The notes: a model not told the origin generated them from the sequence alone. A stretch of 64,000 nt of DNA from Nocardioides xinjiangensis (GCF_017916455.1 NZ_JAFMSY010000003.1:62001-126000), one strand, 5' to 3'; positions 7,903 through 17,205 are shown, numbered from the stretch's first letter. Program-made: numbers and translations.

Positions 7903-10900
7903 ATGAGCAATCCCTTCGACCGACCCAGCGGCCCCCAGGGCCCCGACGGCCCGCAGCGGCCCGGTGGACCCGCAGGTCCGGGCGGCCCCCGTACCGTGAC
8001 GTCGTCGCGCCGCCCCGGCGCGCTCGTCATCACCGCGATCGTCCTGATCCTCGCCTTCATGCTGCTGAGCGGGTTCGCGTCGTTCTGGACCGAGCGGCTG
8101 TGGTTCGGGTCGGTGGGCTACAGCGAGGTCTTCAGCACGCTGCTGCTCACCCGGGTCGGGCTGTTCCTGGTCTTCGCCGGGCTGATGGCGGCGACCGTCG
8201 CGCTCGCGATGTCGATGGCCTACCGCTTCCGTCCGGTGCTGTGGCCGGGCATGCCGGGCGTCCCCGACGACGGGATGGACCGCTACCGCCAGCTCCTCGC
8301 CCCCCGGATGGCCTGGGTGGTCGCCGGCGCGTCGGTGGTGATGGGCCTGTTCGCCGGCGCCTCCGCGTCGGGGCAGTGGCGCAGCTACTCGCTGTGGCGG
8401 CACGGGCAGGAGTTCGGCACGACCGACCCCTACTTCGAGAAGGACGTGGGGTTCTACGTCTTCGAGCTGCCGTTCTGGCACTACGTCGTCGACTACGTCA
8501 TGGCGCTGGCGGTCGTGGGCCTGATCGCCTCGATCCTGATGAACTACCTCTTCGGCGGCATCCGTCTCTCCGCGCGCCCGGGTGAGCGCCTGACCAGCGC
8601 CGCGCAGATCCAGGTGTCGTCGCTGCTGGCGATGTTCGTGATCGCGAAGGCCGTCGACTACTGGCTCGACCGGTTCGACCTCGTGACGAGCTCCGGCTCG
8701 ATCTTCACCGGCATGGGCTACACCGACGACAAGGCCGTGCTGCCGGCCAAGGAGATCCTCGCCGGCATCGCCCTCGTCTGCGCCCTGCTCTTCCTTGCCA
8801 ACATCTGGCGGCGCACGTGGCTGCTGCCGTCGGTCGGGGTGGCCCTGTTCGCGCTGTCGGCGATCATCCTCGGGCTGATCGTGCCGACGCTGGTCCAGGC
8901 CATCCGGGTCAACCCCAACGTGCCGGACCGCGAAGGCCCCTACATCAAGGAGAACATCGACGCGACCCGCGAGGCCTACGCGCTCGACGCCGTGGAGACC
9001 AGGCCGGTGGGCGGTTCGCCCGGCCCGGCCGACGGCCGCCTCGACGAGCTCGACGCGGCGACCTCCAACGTGCCGCTGGTCGACCCGAAGGTCGTGAGCG
9101 AGGTCTTCGAGCAGCAGCAGCAGGTGCGCGGCTACTACTCGGTGAGCAACGTCCTCGACGTGGACCGCTACGACATCGGCGAGACCGACCGCGCCGTCGT
9201 GCTGGGCGTGCGCGAGCTCTACCAGAACGGCATCGCCGAGGGCGACCGCGACTGGTCCAACCTGCACACGGTCTACACCCACGGCAACGGCGTGATCGCG
9301 GCGTACGCCAACCAGCGCCCCGAGGACGACTCCAGCCAGTCGCTCAGCATCCAGTGGGCGGAGGGCCAGCAGGCCGACGAGGACGCGCTGAGCCGCGAGT
9401 ACGGCGACGACTTCGAGGGCCGGGTCTACTACGGCGAGCAGAGCCCGTCCTACAGCATCGTGGGCAAGCCCGACGGCGGCGAGGACATCGAGCTCGACCT
9501 CCCGCGCGGGACGAGCAGCTCGGAGGCCGAGGAGTCCGGCACCGAGACGACGTACGACGGCCAGGGCGGCGTGCCCGTGGGCAGCCTGTTCAACAAGCTG
9601 CTCTACGCCGTGAAGTTCGGCGAGCCGAACTTCATCCTGTCCGGCCGCGTCCACGAGAACTCCAAGGTGCTCTACGACCGCAACCCCCGCACCATGGTCG
9701 AGAAGGTCGCGCCGTGGCTCACCGTCGACTCCGACCCCTACCCGGTGGTGGTCGACGGCGGGATCAAGTGGGTGCTCGACGGCTACACCGTCACCGACAA
9801 GTACCCGCTGTCGCAGCGTGAGTCGCTGGAGACGATGACCGACGACTCCCTCCAGCAGGACAGCGGCTTCCAGACGCTGCCCACCGACGAGATCAACTAC
9901 ATGCGCAACTCGGTCAAGGCGACCGTCGACGCCTACGACGGCACCGTCACCCTCTACGCCTGGGACGACAGCGACCCGATCCTGCGGGCGTGGGACGAGG
10001 TGTTCCCCGGCGTGCTCGAGGAGCGCGAGGAGATCCCCGACGAGCTGCTGTCGCACCTGCGCTACCCCGAGGACCTGTTCAAGGCCCAGCGCTACCAGTA
10101 CCAGCGCTACCACGAGACCTCGGCGGCCGACTGGTACGAAGGCTCGACCCGGTGGGAGGTGCCGAAGGACCCGCAGGCGGCGACGCGGCTCCAGCCGCCG
10201 TACCGGCTGTTCTCGGAGACCGACGGCGAGTCGACGTGGTCGCTGACCTCGGTCTACGTGCCGCGCGAGCGGGACAACCTGGCGGCGTTCATGAGCGTCA
10301 ACAGCGACGCCACGGACACCGAGGACTACGGCAAGATCTCCGTCCTCGAGCTGCCCGACACCCGCACGGACGGCCCGCGCCTGATCGCCGCGGCGCTCAG
10401 CACCGACGAGACCGTCCGGCAGGAGCTGCTGAGCTTCACCCAGGGTGACGCCACACCGGTGTTCGGCAACCTGCTCACGCTGCCGATCGGCGACAGCTTC
10501 ATGTACGTCCAGCCGCTCTACACGCGCCGCGACGACGAGTCGGCCTACCCGATCCTGCGCTTCGTGCTGGTCTCCTACCAGGGCCGCGTCGGCATCGGCG
10601 AGACCCTGCGTGACGCGATCGAGGACTCCCTCGACGGCGTCCCGGCCACGCCGGAGGACCCCGAGGGCGAGGAGGGCGAGGAGCCGACCGAGCCGCCGTC
10701 GGCCTCCCCGACGGACGAGCCCGGCGAGGAGCCGACCCCGGCGCCCGAGGGCACGCAGGCGCAGATCCGCCAGCTGCTCGTGCAGGCCGAGGAGAAGTTC
10801 AACCAGGCGGACGCGGCGCAGCAGCGCGGCGACACCGTCAGGTGGGCCCGGCTGATGGAGGAGGGGCGCGACCTCATCGAGGAGGCCGTCCGGCTCGCCG

Positions 10901-10905
10901 GCTGA
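7903..10905 (+). CDS. UPF0182 (COG1615) large membrane protein
   Basis: A 1000-residue protein. The Pro/Gly-rich N-terminus (residues 1-35) leads into about seven transmembrane segments to roughly residue 330 (for example ALVITAIVLILAFMLLSGF and NIWRRTWLLPSVGVALFALS), then a large extracytoplasmic region. The end has a Glu/Pro/Ser/Thr-rich linker (about 925-955) and a short coiled-coil-like helix (IRQLLVQAEEKFNQAD). It is the Rv3193c-type family of unknown function. It is the last gene of the protease-PPA1309 operon and is followed by a strong hairpin. Confidence 0.93.
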   Translation: MSNPFDRPSGPQGPDGPQRPGGPAGPGGPRTVTSSRRPGALVITAIVLILAFMLLSGFASFWTERLWFGSVGYSEVFSTLLLTRVGLFLVFAGLMAATVALAMSMAYRFRPVLWPGMPGVPDDGMDRYRQLLAPRMAWVVAGASVVMGLFAGASASGQWRSYSLWRHGQEFGTTDPYFEKDVGFYVFELPFWHYVVDYVMALAVVGLIASILMNYLFGGIRLSARPGERLTSAAQIQVSSLLAMFVIAKAVDYWLDRFDLVTSSGSIFTGMGYTDDKAVLPAKEILAGIALVCALLFLANIWRRTWLLPSVGVALFALSAIILGLIVPTLVQAIRVNPNVPDREGPYIKENIDATREAYALDAVETRPVGGSPGPADGRLDELDAATSNVPLVDPKVVSEVFEQQQQVRGYYSVSNVLDVDRYDIGETDRAVVLGVRELYQNGIAEGDRDWSNLHTVYTHGNGVIAAYANQRPEDDSSQSLSIQWAEGQQADEDALSREYGDDFEGRVYYGEQSPSYSIVGKPDGGEDIELDLPRGTSSSEAEESGTETTYDGQGGVPVGSLFNKLLYAVKFGEPNFILSGRVHENSKVLYDRNPRTMVEKVAPWLTVDSDPYPVVVDGGIKWVLDGYTVTDKYPLSQRESLETMTDDSLQQDSGFQTLPTDEINYMRNSVKATVDAYDGTVTLYAWDDSDPILRAWDEVFPGVLEEREEIPDELLSHLRYPEDLFKAQRYQYQRYHETSAADWYEGSTRWEVPKDPQAATRLQPPYRLFSETDGESTWSLTSVYVPRERDNLAAFMSVNSDATDTEDYGKISVLELPDTRTDGPRLIAAALSTDETVRQELLSFTQGDATPVFGNLLTLPIGDSFMYVQPLYTRRDDESAYPILRFVLVSYQGRVGIGETLRDAIEDSLDGVPATPEDPEGEEGEEPTEPPSASPTDEPGEEPTPAPEGTQAQIRQLLVQAEEKFNQADAAQQRGDTVRWARLMEEGRDLIEEAVRLAG

Positions 10906-10930
10906 GCCGATCGGTCGGAGGCCCGTCGGA

Positions 10931-10969
10931 CGGCCCGTCGAACAGGACGAAGCCCTGTCCGACGGGCCG
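10931..10969 (+). terminator. Strong hairpin after the UPF0182 gene
   Basis: CGGCCCGTCG (10931-10940) plus ACAGG pair with CCTGT and CGACGGGCCG (10960-10969), giving about 15 pairs with a 7-nt loop, followed by TTCCCG. It begins 26 bp after the stop codon. The left arm can also pair with 10999-11015 (reported as a finding). Confidence 0.65.
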
Positions 10970-11098
10970 TTCCCGCGTACGCCGTCGCCGGGGCGGCAGC
11001 TTCGTCCTGTCCGACGCGCCGCGGTCGCGGTGTGAGCAGCGCCATGGGACCCCGATTTGGGGTCCGCCGCGGCGCCCCTGTAATGTTCTGTTCACCGA

Positions 11099-11175
11099 CG
11101 CGGGGTGGAGCAGCTCGGTAGCTCGCTGGGCTCATAACCCAGAGGTCGCAGGTTCAAATCCTGCCCCCGCTACCA
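11099..11175 (+). tRNA. Initiator tRNA-fMet (anticodon CAT)
   Basis: This 77-nt cloverleaf includes an encoded CCA end at 11173-11175. The anticodon loop CTCATAA has anticodon CAT. It is an initiator tRNA: the acceptor stem begins with an unpaired C1 opposite U72, and the anticodon stem ends in three consecutive G:C pairs (GGG/CCC), both initiator hallmarks. The T-arm reads GGTTCAAATCC. A terminator hairpin follows 5 bp later. Confidence 0.97.
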
Positions 11176-11179
11176 ATCG

Positions 11180-11216
11180 GATCGAGGCCAGACATTCGTC
11201 TGGCCTCGATCTGTTT
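11180..11216 (+). terminator. Terminator of the tRNA-fMet gene
   Basis: Perfect 14-bp arms (11180-11193 and 11198-11211) enclose an ATTC loop and are followed by TGTTTCCC on the plus strand. This is the best intrinsic terminator in the window. It also lies just beyond the stop codon of the convergent TPP-enzyme gene. Confidence 0.85.
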
Positions 11217-11233
11217 CCCGCTCAGCCGGCGCC

Positions 11234-13045
11234 TCACTCCTCCTGCCGGGCCTGCTCGTCGAGCAGCTCGCGGGCGTGGCCGCCGTCCTCCTCCTGGTCG
11301 AGCCCGCGCCGGAAGCTGTCGAGCTTCTCCCGCCCGGCGGGGAAGGGCGGGAGCAGCGGGACGTCGGGGTCGACGACCGCCTCGAGCACGACGGGCCGGT
11401 CGGCGGACAGGGCGCGGTCCCATGCGGCGTCCACCCCGTCGGGCGAGTCGACGCGGATGCCGGTCAGGCCCAGCAGGTCGGCGTACGCCGCGTAGGGGAA
11501 GTCGGGGAGCGCCTGGCTGGCGGCGAAGCGAGGGTCGCCCTCGGTCTCGCGCTGCTCCCAGGTCACCTCGGCCAGCTCCTGGTTGTGCAGGACGAGCACG
11601 ACGAACCGCGGGTCGGCCCACTCGCGCCAGCGGTGCGCCACCGTGACGAGCTCGGAGATGCCGTTCATCTGCATGGCGCCGTCGCCGACGAGCGCCACCA
11701 GCGGCCGGTCGGGGGCGTGCAGCTTGGCGGCGAGCCCGTAGGGCAGTCCCGAGCCCATGGACGCCAGCGTCGAGGACAGGTGAGCCGGCACGCCGGGCGG
11801 CAGGGTGAGGTGCCGGGCGTACCAGTAGACCACCGAGCCGACGTCGACGCTGACCTGCGCGTCGGCGGGAAGGCGGGGGGAGAGCGCCCGCACGACGCGC
11901 TCGGGGCTGAGCGGGCGGGCGGCGGCGCCGGCCCTCCGCTCGGCGAGGTCGTGCCACTCCCGGACCCGGTCCTCGACGTCCGCCCGCCACCCGTCCCGCT
12001 GGCGGAGGCGCGGCAGCAGCGCCTCCAGGGTCTCGGCGGCGTCACCGACCAGCCCGACCTCCACCGGGTAGCGGTTGCCGAGGTGGCGGCCGTCGATGTC
12101 GACCTGGACCGCGCGGGCCTGCCCGGGAGCGGGGTAGAACTCCGTCCACGGGTCGTTGCTGCCGACGATCAGCAGGGTGTCGCACTGGTCGAGCAGCCAG
12201 CCGGAGGCGGTGGTGCCGAGGTGGCCCATCACGCCGCAGCTCGTGGGCAGGGTCTCGTCCCAGAAGGGCTTGCCGAGCAGGCTGGTGGTGACGCCGGCGC
12301 CGAGGCGCTCGGCCACCGCGCGCACCTGCCCGCCCGCGCCGCGGGCGCCCTGGCCGACGAGCAGGGCGACCCGCTCGCCGGCGTCGAGCACCTCGGCGGC
12401 GGCGGCGAGGTCCACGTCGTGCGGCACGACCCGGGGTGGGCGCCACTGGACGGACGTGGGCACGACGCCGTGCTCGTGCGGCAGGGCGTCGGGCGCCGGG
12501 GCCACCTGGACGTCGTGGGGAAGGATCACCACGCACGGCGACCGGGTGGCGAGCGCGGTGCGGAAGGCACGGTCGAGCACCATCTGGGCCTGCTCCGGGG
12601 CCAGCACCGCCTGGACGTACTGCGCGGCGACGTCCTTGAAGACGCTGGTCAGGTCGATCTCCTGCTGGTACTCCGCCCCGAGGGCGGTCGTGGGCTGCTG
12701 CCCGACGATCGCGACGACGGGCTGGTGGTCGAGCTTGGCGTCGTAGAGCCCGTTGAGCAGGTGCACGGCCCCCGGTCCCTGCGTGCTCGTGACCACGCCG
12801 ATCCCGCCGGTGTACTTCGCGTGGCCGACGGCCATGAGCGCGGCGTTCTCCTCGTGCCGCGCCTGGACGAACTCAGGGTCGCCACCCGCCCGGCGCAGCG
12901 CCCCCATGAACCCGTTGATGCCGTCGCCGGAGTAGCCGAAGAGCCGGTGCACGCCCCAGTCACGGAGCCGGTCGACGACGAGGTCGGCGACGAGTCGTTG
13001 CCCGGCCACGTCAGGCCCGTCCGGAGGTGAGCTCGGTCCAGCCAC
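11234..13045 (-). CDS. Thiamine pyrophosphate-dependent enzyme, pyruvate oxidase/acetolactate synthase-like
   Basis: A 603-residue protein with the three-domain layout of the TPP-dependent POX/AHAS family: N-terminal pyrimidine-binding domain with the catalytic-type Glu in ARHEENAALMA, a central domain, and the C-terminal pyrophosphate-binding domain with GDGAMQMNGISELVT followed by LHNQ. The best match by feel is a PoxB-like or unspecified TPP-requiring protein that decarboxylates 2-oxo acids. GTG at 13045 is chosen because AGGAGG lies at 13054-13059. It is divergent from the molybdopterin oxidoreductase gene. The exact substrate cannot be read from sequence. Confidence 0.88.
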   Translation of the reverse strand: MAGPSSPPDGPDVAGQRLVADLVVDRLRDWGVHRLFGYSGDGINGFMGALRRAGGDPEFVQARHEENAALMAVGHAKYTGGIGVVTSTQGPGAVHLLNGLYDAKLDHQPVVAIVGQQPTTALGAEYQQEIDLTSVFKDVAAQYVQAVLAPEQAQMVLDRAFRTALATRSPCVVILPHDVQVAPAPDALPHEHGVVPTSVQWRPPRVVPHDVDLAAAAEVLDAGERVALLVGQGARGAGGQVRAVAERLGAGVTTSLLGKPFWDETLPTSCGVMGHLGTTASGWLLDQCDTLLIVGSNDPWTEFYPAPGQARAVQVDIDGRHLGNRYPVEVGLVGDAAETLEALLPRLRQRDGWRADVEDRVREWHDLAERRAGAAARPLSPERVVRALSPRLPADAQVSVDVGSVVYWYARHLTLPPGVPAHLSSTLASMGSGLPYGLAAKLHAPDRPLVALVGDGAMQMNGISELVTVAHRWREWADPRFVVLVLHNQELAEVTWEQRETEGDPRFAASQALPDFPYAAYADLLGLTGIRVDSPDGVDAAWDRALSADRPVVLEAVVDPDVPLLPPFPAGREKLDSFRRGLDQEEDGGHARELLDEQARQEE

Positions 13046-13153
13046 GCACGTCTGCCTCCTCGGCCCGTCGGTCAGGGGCCTCCCAGTGCCCAGGGCGGGG
13101 GAGGGGATGCGTGCACTGCGGACGTGACGGCAGCGTCGCGCCGGTCGCGGGAC

Positions 13154-13178
13154 GCATCGTCGTCGGGGCCGCGGGTAC
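13154..13178 (+). promoter_or_regulatory. Sigma-B-type stress promoter motif before the molybdopterin oxidoreductase
   Basis: GCAT (13154-13157), a 15-bp spacer and GGGTAC (13173-13178) match the Streptomyces sigma-B consensus GNNT-N14-16-GGGTAC/T. The -10 ends 9 nt before the GTG at 13188, so a transcript starting about 7 nt downstream would be nearly leaderless. Confidence 0.5.
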
Positions 13179-13187
13179 CCGTCGTTC

Positions 13188-15656
13188 GTGGTCGTACGAC
13201 GCGTGGACCGGGTGGCCGAGCCGTGGGGCAGCCGGACGCCGTACGGCCCGGGCGAGGACTGGCCCGTCCGGGTGGACACCCACCTCGCGGACGGGATCGC
13301 GCCCGAGGACGTGGACCGGTGGGTGCAGTCGGCGTCGATCCTGCACTCCAACGGCGACGGCATCGACATCGCGGTGAAGGACGACCGGATCGTCGGCGTC
13401 CGCGGTCGCGCGGTCGACCGGGTCAACCGCGGCCGGCTGGACCCGAAGGACCTCTACGGGTGGCAGGCCAACGGCTCGCCCGACCGGCTGACGCGACCGC
13501 TGGTCCGCCGGGACGGACGGCTGGTCGAGACGGACTGGGACACCGCCATGGGGGCGGTCGCCGGGCGGACCCGCGAGCTGCTCGAGGAGCGCGGCCCGAG
13601 CTCGATCGGGTTCTACACGACCGGGCAGCTGTTCATCGAGGAGTACTACACCCTCGGGCTCATCGCGCACGGCGGGATCGGGACCAACCACGTCGACGGC
13701 AACACGCGGCTGTGCACGGCCACTGCGGCGGCGGCCCTGAAGGAGTCGTTCGGCTGCGACGGGCAGCCCGGGTCCTACGCCGACCTCGACCACGCCGACA
13801 CGATCTGCCTCTACGGCCACAACATGGCCGAGACCCAGACGGTCCTCTGGACCCGGGTCCTCGACCGCCTGGCGGGACCGAACCCTCCCCGCATCGTGTG
13901 CGTCGACCCGCGCCGGACACCCGTGGCGCGGCACGCGACCGTGCACCTCGCGCCACGTCCGGGCACCAACGTGATGCTGATGAACGCGCTCCTGCGTGAG
14001 CTCCTCGTCAACGACTGGGTCGACCACGCGTACGTCGACGCGCACGCCGTCGGGTTTCCCGAGCTGCGGAAGATGGTCGACGACTGCACGATCGAGCGCG
14101 CCGCCGAGGTGTGCGACGTCCCCGCCGGCGACCTCCGGGAGGCGGCCCGGCTCATCGGGACGGCCGAGCGCCTCGTCTCGAGCGTGCTCCAGGGGTTCTA
14201 CCAGTCGCACCAGGCCACCGCCGCCGCCGTGCAGGTCAACAACGTGCACATCGTCCGCGGCATGCTCGGCCGGCCGGGCTGCGGCGTCCTGCAGATGAAC
14301 GGTCAGCCGACCGCGGAGAACACCCGCGAGTGCGGCGCCGACGGGGACCTGCCGGCGTTCCGCAACTGGTCGAACGACGCCCACGTGGAGGACCTCGCCC
14401 GCATCTGGAACATCGACCCGATGCGGATCCCGCACTACACCGCCCCTACGCACGCGATGCAGATGATGCGGTACGTCGAGGACGGGTCGATCCGCTTCCT
14501 CTACGTCACCGCCACCAACCCGGTCGTGTCCATGCCGGAGCTGCGGCGGATGCGGTCGATCCTGTCGCAGGACCGGCTCTTCCTCGTGGTGCAGGACCTG
14601 TTCCTGACCGAGACCGCCCGGCTCGCGGACGTCGTGCTGCCCGCGGCGACCTGGGGGGAGAAGACGGGCACCTTCACCAATGCCGACCGGACGGTGCACC
14701 TCTCGGAGCGGGCCGTCGACCCGCCGGGGCAGGCCCGGTCGGACCTCGACATCCTGCTCGACTACGCGAGCCGCCTCGACCTGCGCGACAAGGACGGGGC
14801 GCCGCTGGTGAAGTGGTCCACGCCCGAGGAGGCCTTCGAGGCGTGGAAGGAGTGCAGCCGCGGCCGACCGTGCGACTACACCGGGATCACCTACGACAGG
14901 CTGCGCGGCGGCAGCGGGATCCAGTGGCCTTGCACCGACGAGCACCCCGACGGCACGGAGCGGCTCTACGCCGGCGGGCGGTTCTGGTCCCGGCCCGACT
15001 ACTGCGAGAGCTACGGCCGGGACCTCGTCACCGGCTCCCCGGTGTCGCCCGTGGAGTACCGCGCCCTCAATCCCGACGGCAAGGCGGTGATCAAGGCGGG
15101 CGAGTACCTGCCGCCCCACGAGCTGCCGACCGAGGAGCACCCCTTCCAGCTCATCACCGGCCGGACGCTGTACCACTTCCACACCCGCACCAAGACCGGG
15201 CGCGCACCCGAGCTCCGGGCCGCGGCTCCCGAGGTGTGGGTCGAGGCCTCGGCCGCGGATGCCGAGCGGCACGGCTGGAGCGAGGGTGACCTGCTGCGCA
15301 TCACGACCCCCCGAGGAGAGGTCACCGCCCGGCTGCGGGTGAGCGGGATCCGTCGCGGCGTGCTGTTCCTGCCGTTCCACTACGGCTACTGGGACACCGA
15401 GGCGGGGCACGAGCCCGGCACGGTCGGACGTGCGGCCAACGAGCTCACCCCCACCGACTGGGACCCGGCGTCGAAGCAGCCGATCTTCAAGACGGCCGCG
15501 GCCGCCGCCACCCGGGTGCGGGCCACCGACGGCACGCCCTCATCGGCGCCGACGACCACGGGGTCGCGCCCGGTCGACGCCGGCGTCCCTGCAACACGGG
15601 GGATCGCCACCGCCCTCGTCCACGAGGACTCCGGCGGGACGGGGGCCCGGCCATGA
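13188..15656 (+). CDS. Molybdopterin-dependent oxidoreductase lacking the N-terminal 4Fe-4S cysteines
   Basis: An 822-residue protein of the formate dehydrogenase/nitrate reductase alpha-subunit family, with the molybdopterin domain and a C-terminal molydop-binding domain (HPFQLITGRTLYHFHTRTK near residue 652). A candidate Mo-ligand cysteine is C176 in GNTRLCTATA. The N-terminal Fe-S motif C-x2-C-x3-C-x27-C is preserved in spacing, but all four positions are replaced: S50, H53, D57 and D85. The cluster is therefore probably absent and electron transfer must differ. GTG start at 13188 fits the nearby sigma-B-type promoter. The following gene overlaps by 4 bp (ATGA). Substrate unknown. Confidence 0.87.
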   Translation: MVVRRVDRVAEPWGSRTPYGPGEDWPVRVDTHLADGIAPEDVDRWVQSASILHSNGDGIDIAVKDDRIVGVRGRAVDRVNRGRLDPKDLYGWQANGSPDRLTRPLVRRDGRLVETDWDTAMGAVAGRTRELLEERGPSSIGFYTTGQLFIEEYYTLGLIAHGGIGTNHVDGNTRLCTATAAAALKESFGCDGQPGSYADLDHADTICLYGHNMAETQTVLWTRVLDRLAGPNPPRIVCVDPRRTPVARHATVHLAPRPGTNVMLMNALLRELLVNDWVDHAYVDAHAVGFPELRKMVDDCTIERAAEVCDVPAGDLREAARLIGTAERLVSSVLQGFYQSHQATAAAVQVNNVHIVRGMLGRPGCGVLQMNGQPTAENTRECGADGDLPAFRNWSNDAHVEDLARIWNIDPMRIPHYTAPTHAMQMMRYVEDGSIRFLYVTATNPVVSMPELRRMRSILSQDRLFLVVQDLFLTETARLADVVLPAATWGEKTGTFTNADRTVHLSERAVDPPGQARSDLDILLDYASRLDLRDKDGAPLVKWSTPEEAFEAWKECSRGRPCDYTGITYDRLRGGSGIQWPCTDEHPDGTERLYAGGRFWSRPDYCESYGRDLVTGSPVSPVEYRALNPDGKAVIKAGEYLPPHELPTEEHPFQLITGRTLYHFHTRTKTGRAPELRAAAPEVWVEASAADAERHGWSEGDLLRITTPRGEVTARLRVSGIRRGVLFLPFHYGYWDTEAGHEPGTVGRAANELTPTDWDPASKQPIFKTAAAAATRVRATDGTPSSAPTTTGSRPVDAGVPATRGIATALVHEDSGGTGARP

Positions 15657-16174
15657 GCGTGGTCCGGAGCCTCCGCAGCCTCCATGGGAACAAGGTCGGT
15701 GCCGCCATCGAGGAGCTGCACCGGGCCGAGAACGACCTGGCCGGCGCGCTGCTCCACCTCAGCGACAGGCAGCGCACCGACCAGGAGGTCTTCCACGTCG
15801 CGCGCGACATCGCACGGTGGTCCCAGCAGCACGCCCGCGACCTGGCGCGCGTCGGGTCTGACTACGGCGTCGAGCTGGACCCGGAGCCGGAGGACGAGTC
15901 GGCGCTGCTGGCCCGGCTGAGGCAGAAGGCCGCCGAGGCGGTCGGCCGGCTCCACGAGCCGTCGCTCCTCCTGCTCGCGGACCTCCGGCACATCCACCGC
16001 GAGGCGGCGGGTGTCTCCCTGGACTGGGAGGTGCTGGCGCAGACCGCGCAGGCGATGCAGGACCGCGAGCTGCTGGGGCTCTGCCAGGACGCGCACCCCC
16101 AGACCCTGAGGCAGATGCGCTGGGCCGACGCCAAGGTCAAGGAGACGGCGGCCCAGGTCATGGTCACGGGCTGA
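15653..16174 (+). CDS. All-helical protein, possibly ferritin-like, coupled to the molybdopterin enzyme
   Basis: A 173-residue protein whose ATG overlaps the TGA of the molybdopterin oxidoreductase gene. It appears to be four or five amphipathic helices (for example VGAAIEELHRAENDLAGALLHLSDRQ and VFHVARDIARWSQQHARDLARVG), reminiscent of ferritin-like or bacterioferritin-like bundles. No convincing ExxH metal motifs are present, so metal binding is unproven. Coupling suggests it works with or protects the preceding enzyme, but no such family is recognised. Confidence 0.75.
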   Translation: MSVVRSLRSLHGNKVGAAIEELHRAENDLAGALLHLSDRQRTDQEVFHVARDIARWSQQHARDLARVGSDYGVELDPEPEDESALLARLRQKAAEAVGRLHEPSLLLLADLRHIHREAAGVSLDWEVLAQTAQAMQDRELLGLCQDAHPQTLRQMRWADAKVKETAAQVMVTG

Positions 16175-16210
16175 CGGTCCCGTCGTCGCGGCGGGCGCCC
16201 GGCCACGGCG

Positions 16211-17071
16211 TCAGGGTCGTGTCCCGCTGACCACCAGCATCTCGCACGGGCCGACGAAGCCGTCGGGCCCCTCGAACTGCTCGAGCGCCTCCTCGATCTC
16301 CCGCCACGCGGCGTCACGGTCCGCCTGGGTCACCGCGGAGAGCATCTGGTGCAGCGCGCCGAAGGACTCGTGCTCGAACCGCACGCACTCGCGGGCGCTG
16401 GCCATCCGGACCGGGGACGGCACCGCGGTCACGGTGACGTCCTCGAAGCCGGCGGCGGCGTACGCCGCCTCGGCGACCCCGGGCGCGGCGAGGCTGAACG
16501 GCCCGGGCAGGCCGGGCTGCGGCGCCGGCAGGTCGGCGATCCGCCGGATGATGCCGACCGGGAGCGAGAAGAACCCGTTGCGATCTGGGGTCGAGTAGAC
16601 GACGGCCGAGAGCCGCCCACCGGGGCGCAGCACGCGGTGGATCTCGCTGAGCGCGCGGTGCTGGTCCGGGAAGTAGATCAGGCCGACGCGGGAGATCGCG
16701 GCGTCGAAGGACCGGTCCGCGACCCCGGCGAGGTCCTCGCCGTCCGCCTCCAGGGTGACGACCTGGGTGAGTCCCTCCGCGGCGGCGACGGCGGCGGCGT
16801 GCTCGAGGATCGCCGGTGAGATGTCGGTCGCGAGGACGCGTCCTGACGGACCGACCCGACGGGCCGCGGCCAGGGACTGTCCGCCCGCCCCGGCGGCCAC
16901 GTCGAGCACGGCCGATCCCGGGCGGAGCCGTACGTCGTCGAGCATCTGCCGGGTCGCGGCGCCCAGCCAGTCCTCGATGGCCGGTCCCCACCGGTGCCAG
17001 GCGTCGGCGGCCTGCTCCCACTGGGTGCGCGTGGTGGCCTTGAAGGCGACGGGGTCGAACGTGGTGGTCAT
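16211..17071 (-). CDS. SAM-dependent class I methyltransferase
   Basis: A 286-residue methyltransferase with motif I VLDVAAGAGGQSLAAA, the acidic residue after strand 2 in VLATDISPAILEHA, and motif-like LRPGGRLSAVVYS. It belongs to the UbiE/Methyltransf_11 type. ATG at 17071 is preceded by GGAGGATCCC; an upstream in-frame start would lack a ribosome site. It is divergent from an HxlR regulator gene with a 134-bp gap, suggesting the regulator controls it. The substrate is unknown. Confidence 0.88.
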   Translation of the reverse strand: MTTTFDPVAFKATTRTQWEQAADAWHRWGPAIEDWLGAATRQMLDDVRLRPGSAVLDVAAGAGGQSLAAARRVGPSGRVLATDISPAILEHAAAVAAAEGLTQVVTLEADGEDLAGVADRSFDAAISRVGLIYFPDQHRALSEIHRVLRPGGRLSAVVYSTPDRNGFFSLPVGIIRRIADLPAPQPGLPGPFSLAAPGVAEAAYAAAGFEDVTVTAVPSPVRMASARECVRFEHESFGALHQMLSAVTQADRDAAWREIEEALEQFEGPDGFVGPCEMLVVSGTRP

Positions 17072-17145
17072 GGGATCCTCCTGTGCTGGGTGGCTGGGCT
17101 GTGCGACCACGTTCTCCCGCCTGCCGCACCGCCCTCCAGTACGAC

Positions 17146-17175
17146 TTCTGGACCGGGGCGGAACAGTTTCTGGAC
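17146..17175. promoter_or_regulatory. Direct repeat TTCTGGAC x2 between methyltransferase and HxlR genes
   Basis: TTCTGGAC occurs at 17146-17153 and again at 17168-17175, 22 bp apart, i.e. on the same DNA face. It lies in the divergent gap, 30-60 bp from the HxlR start. It is a candidate operator for the HxlR regulator. Confidence 0.35.
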
Positions 17176-17205
17176 TCGCCGTCGGGACGGGCGGACACTG
17201 ATGGG

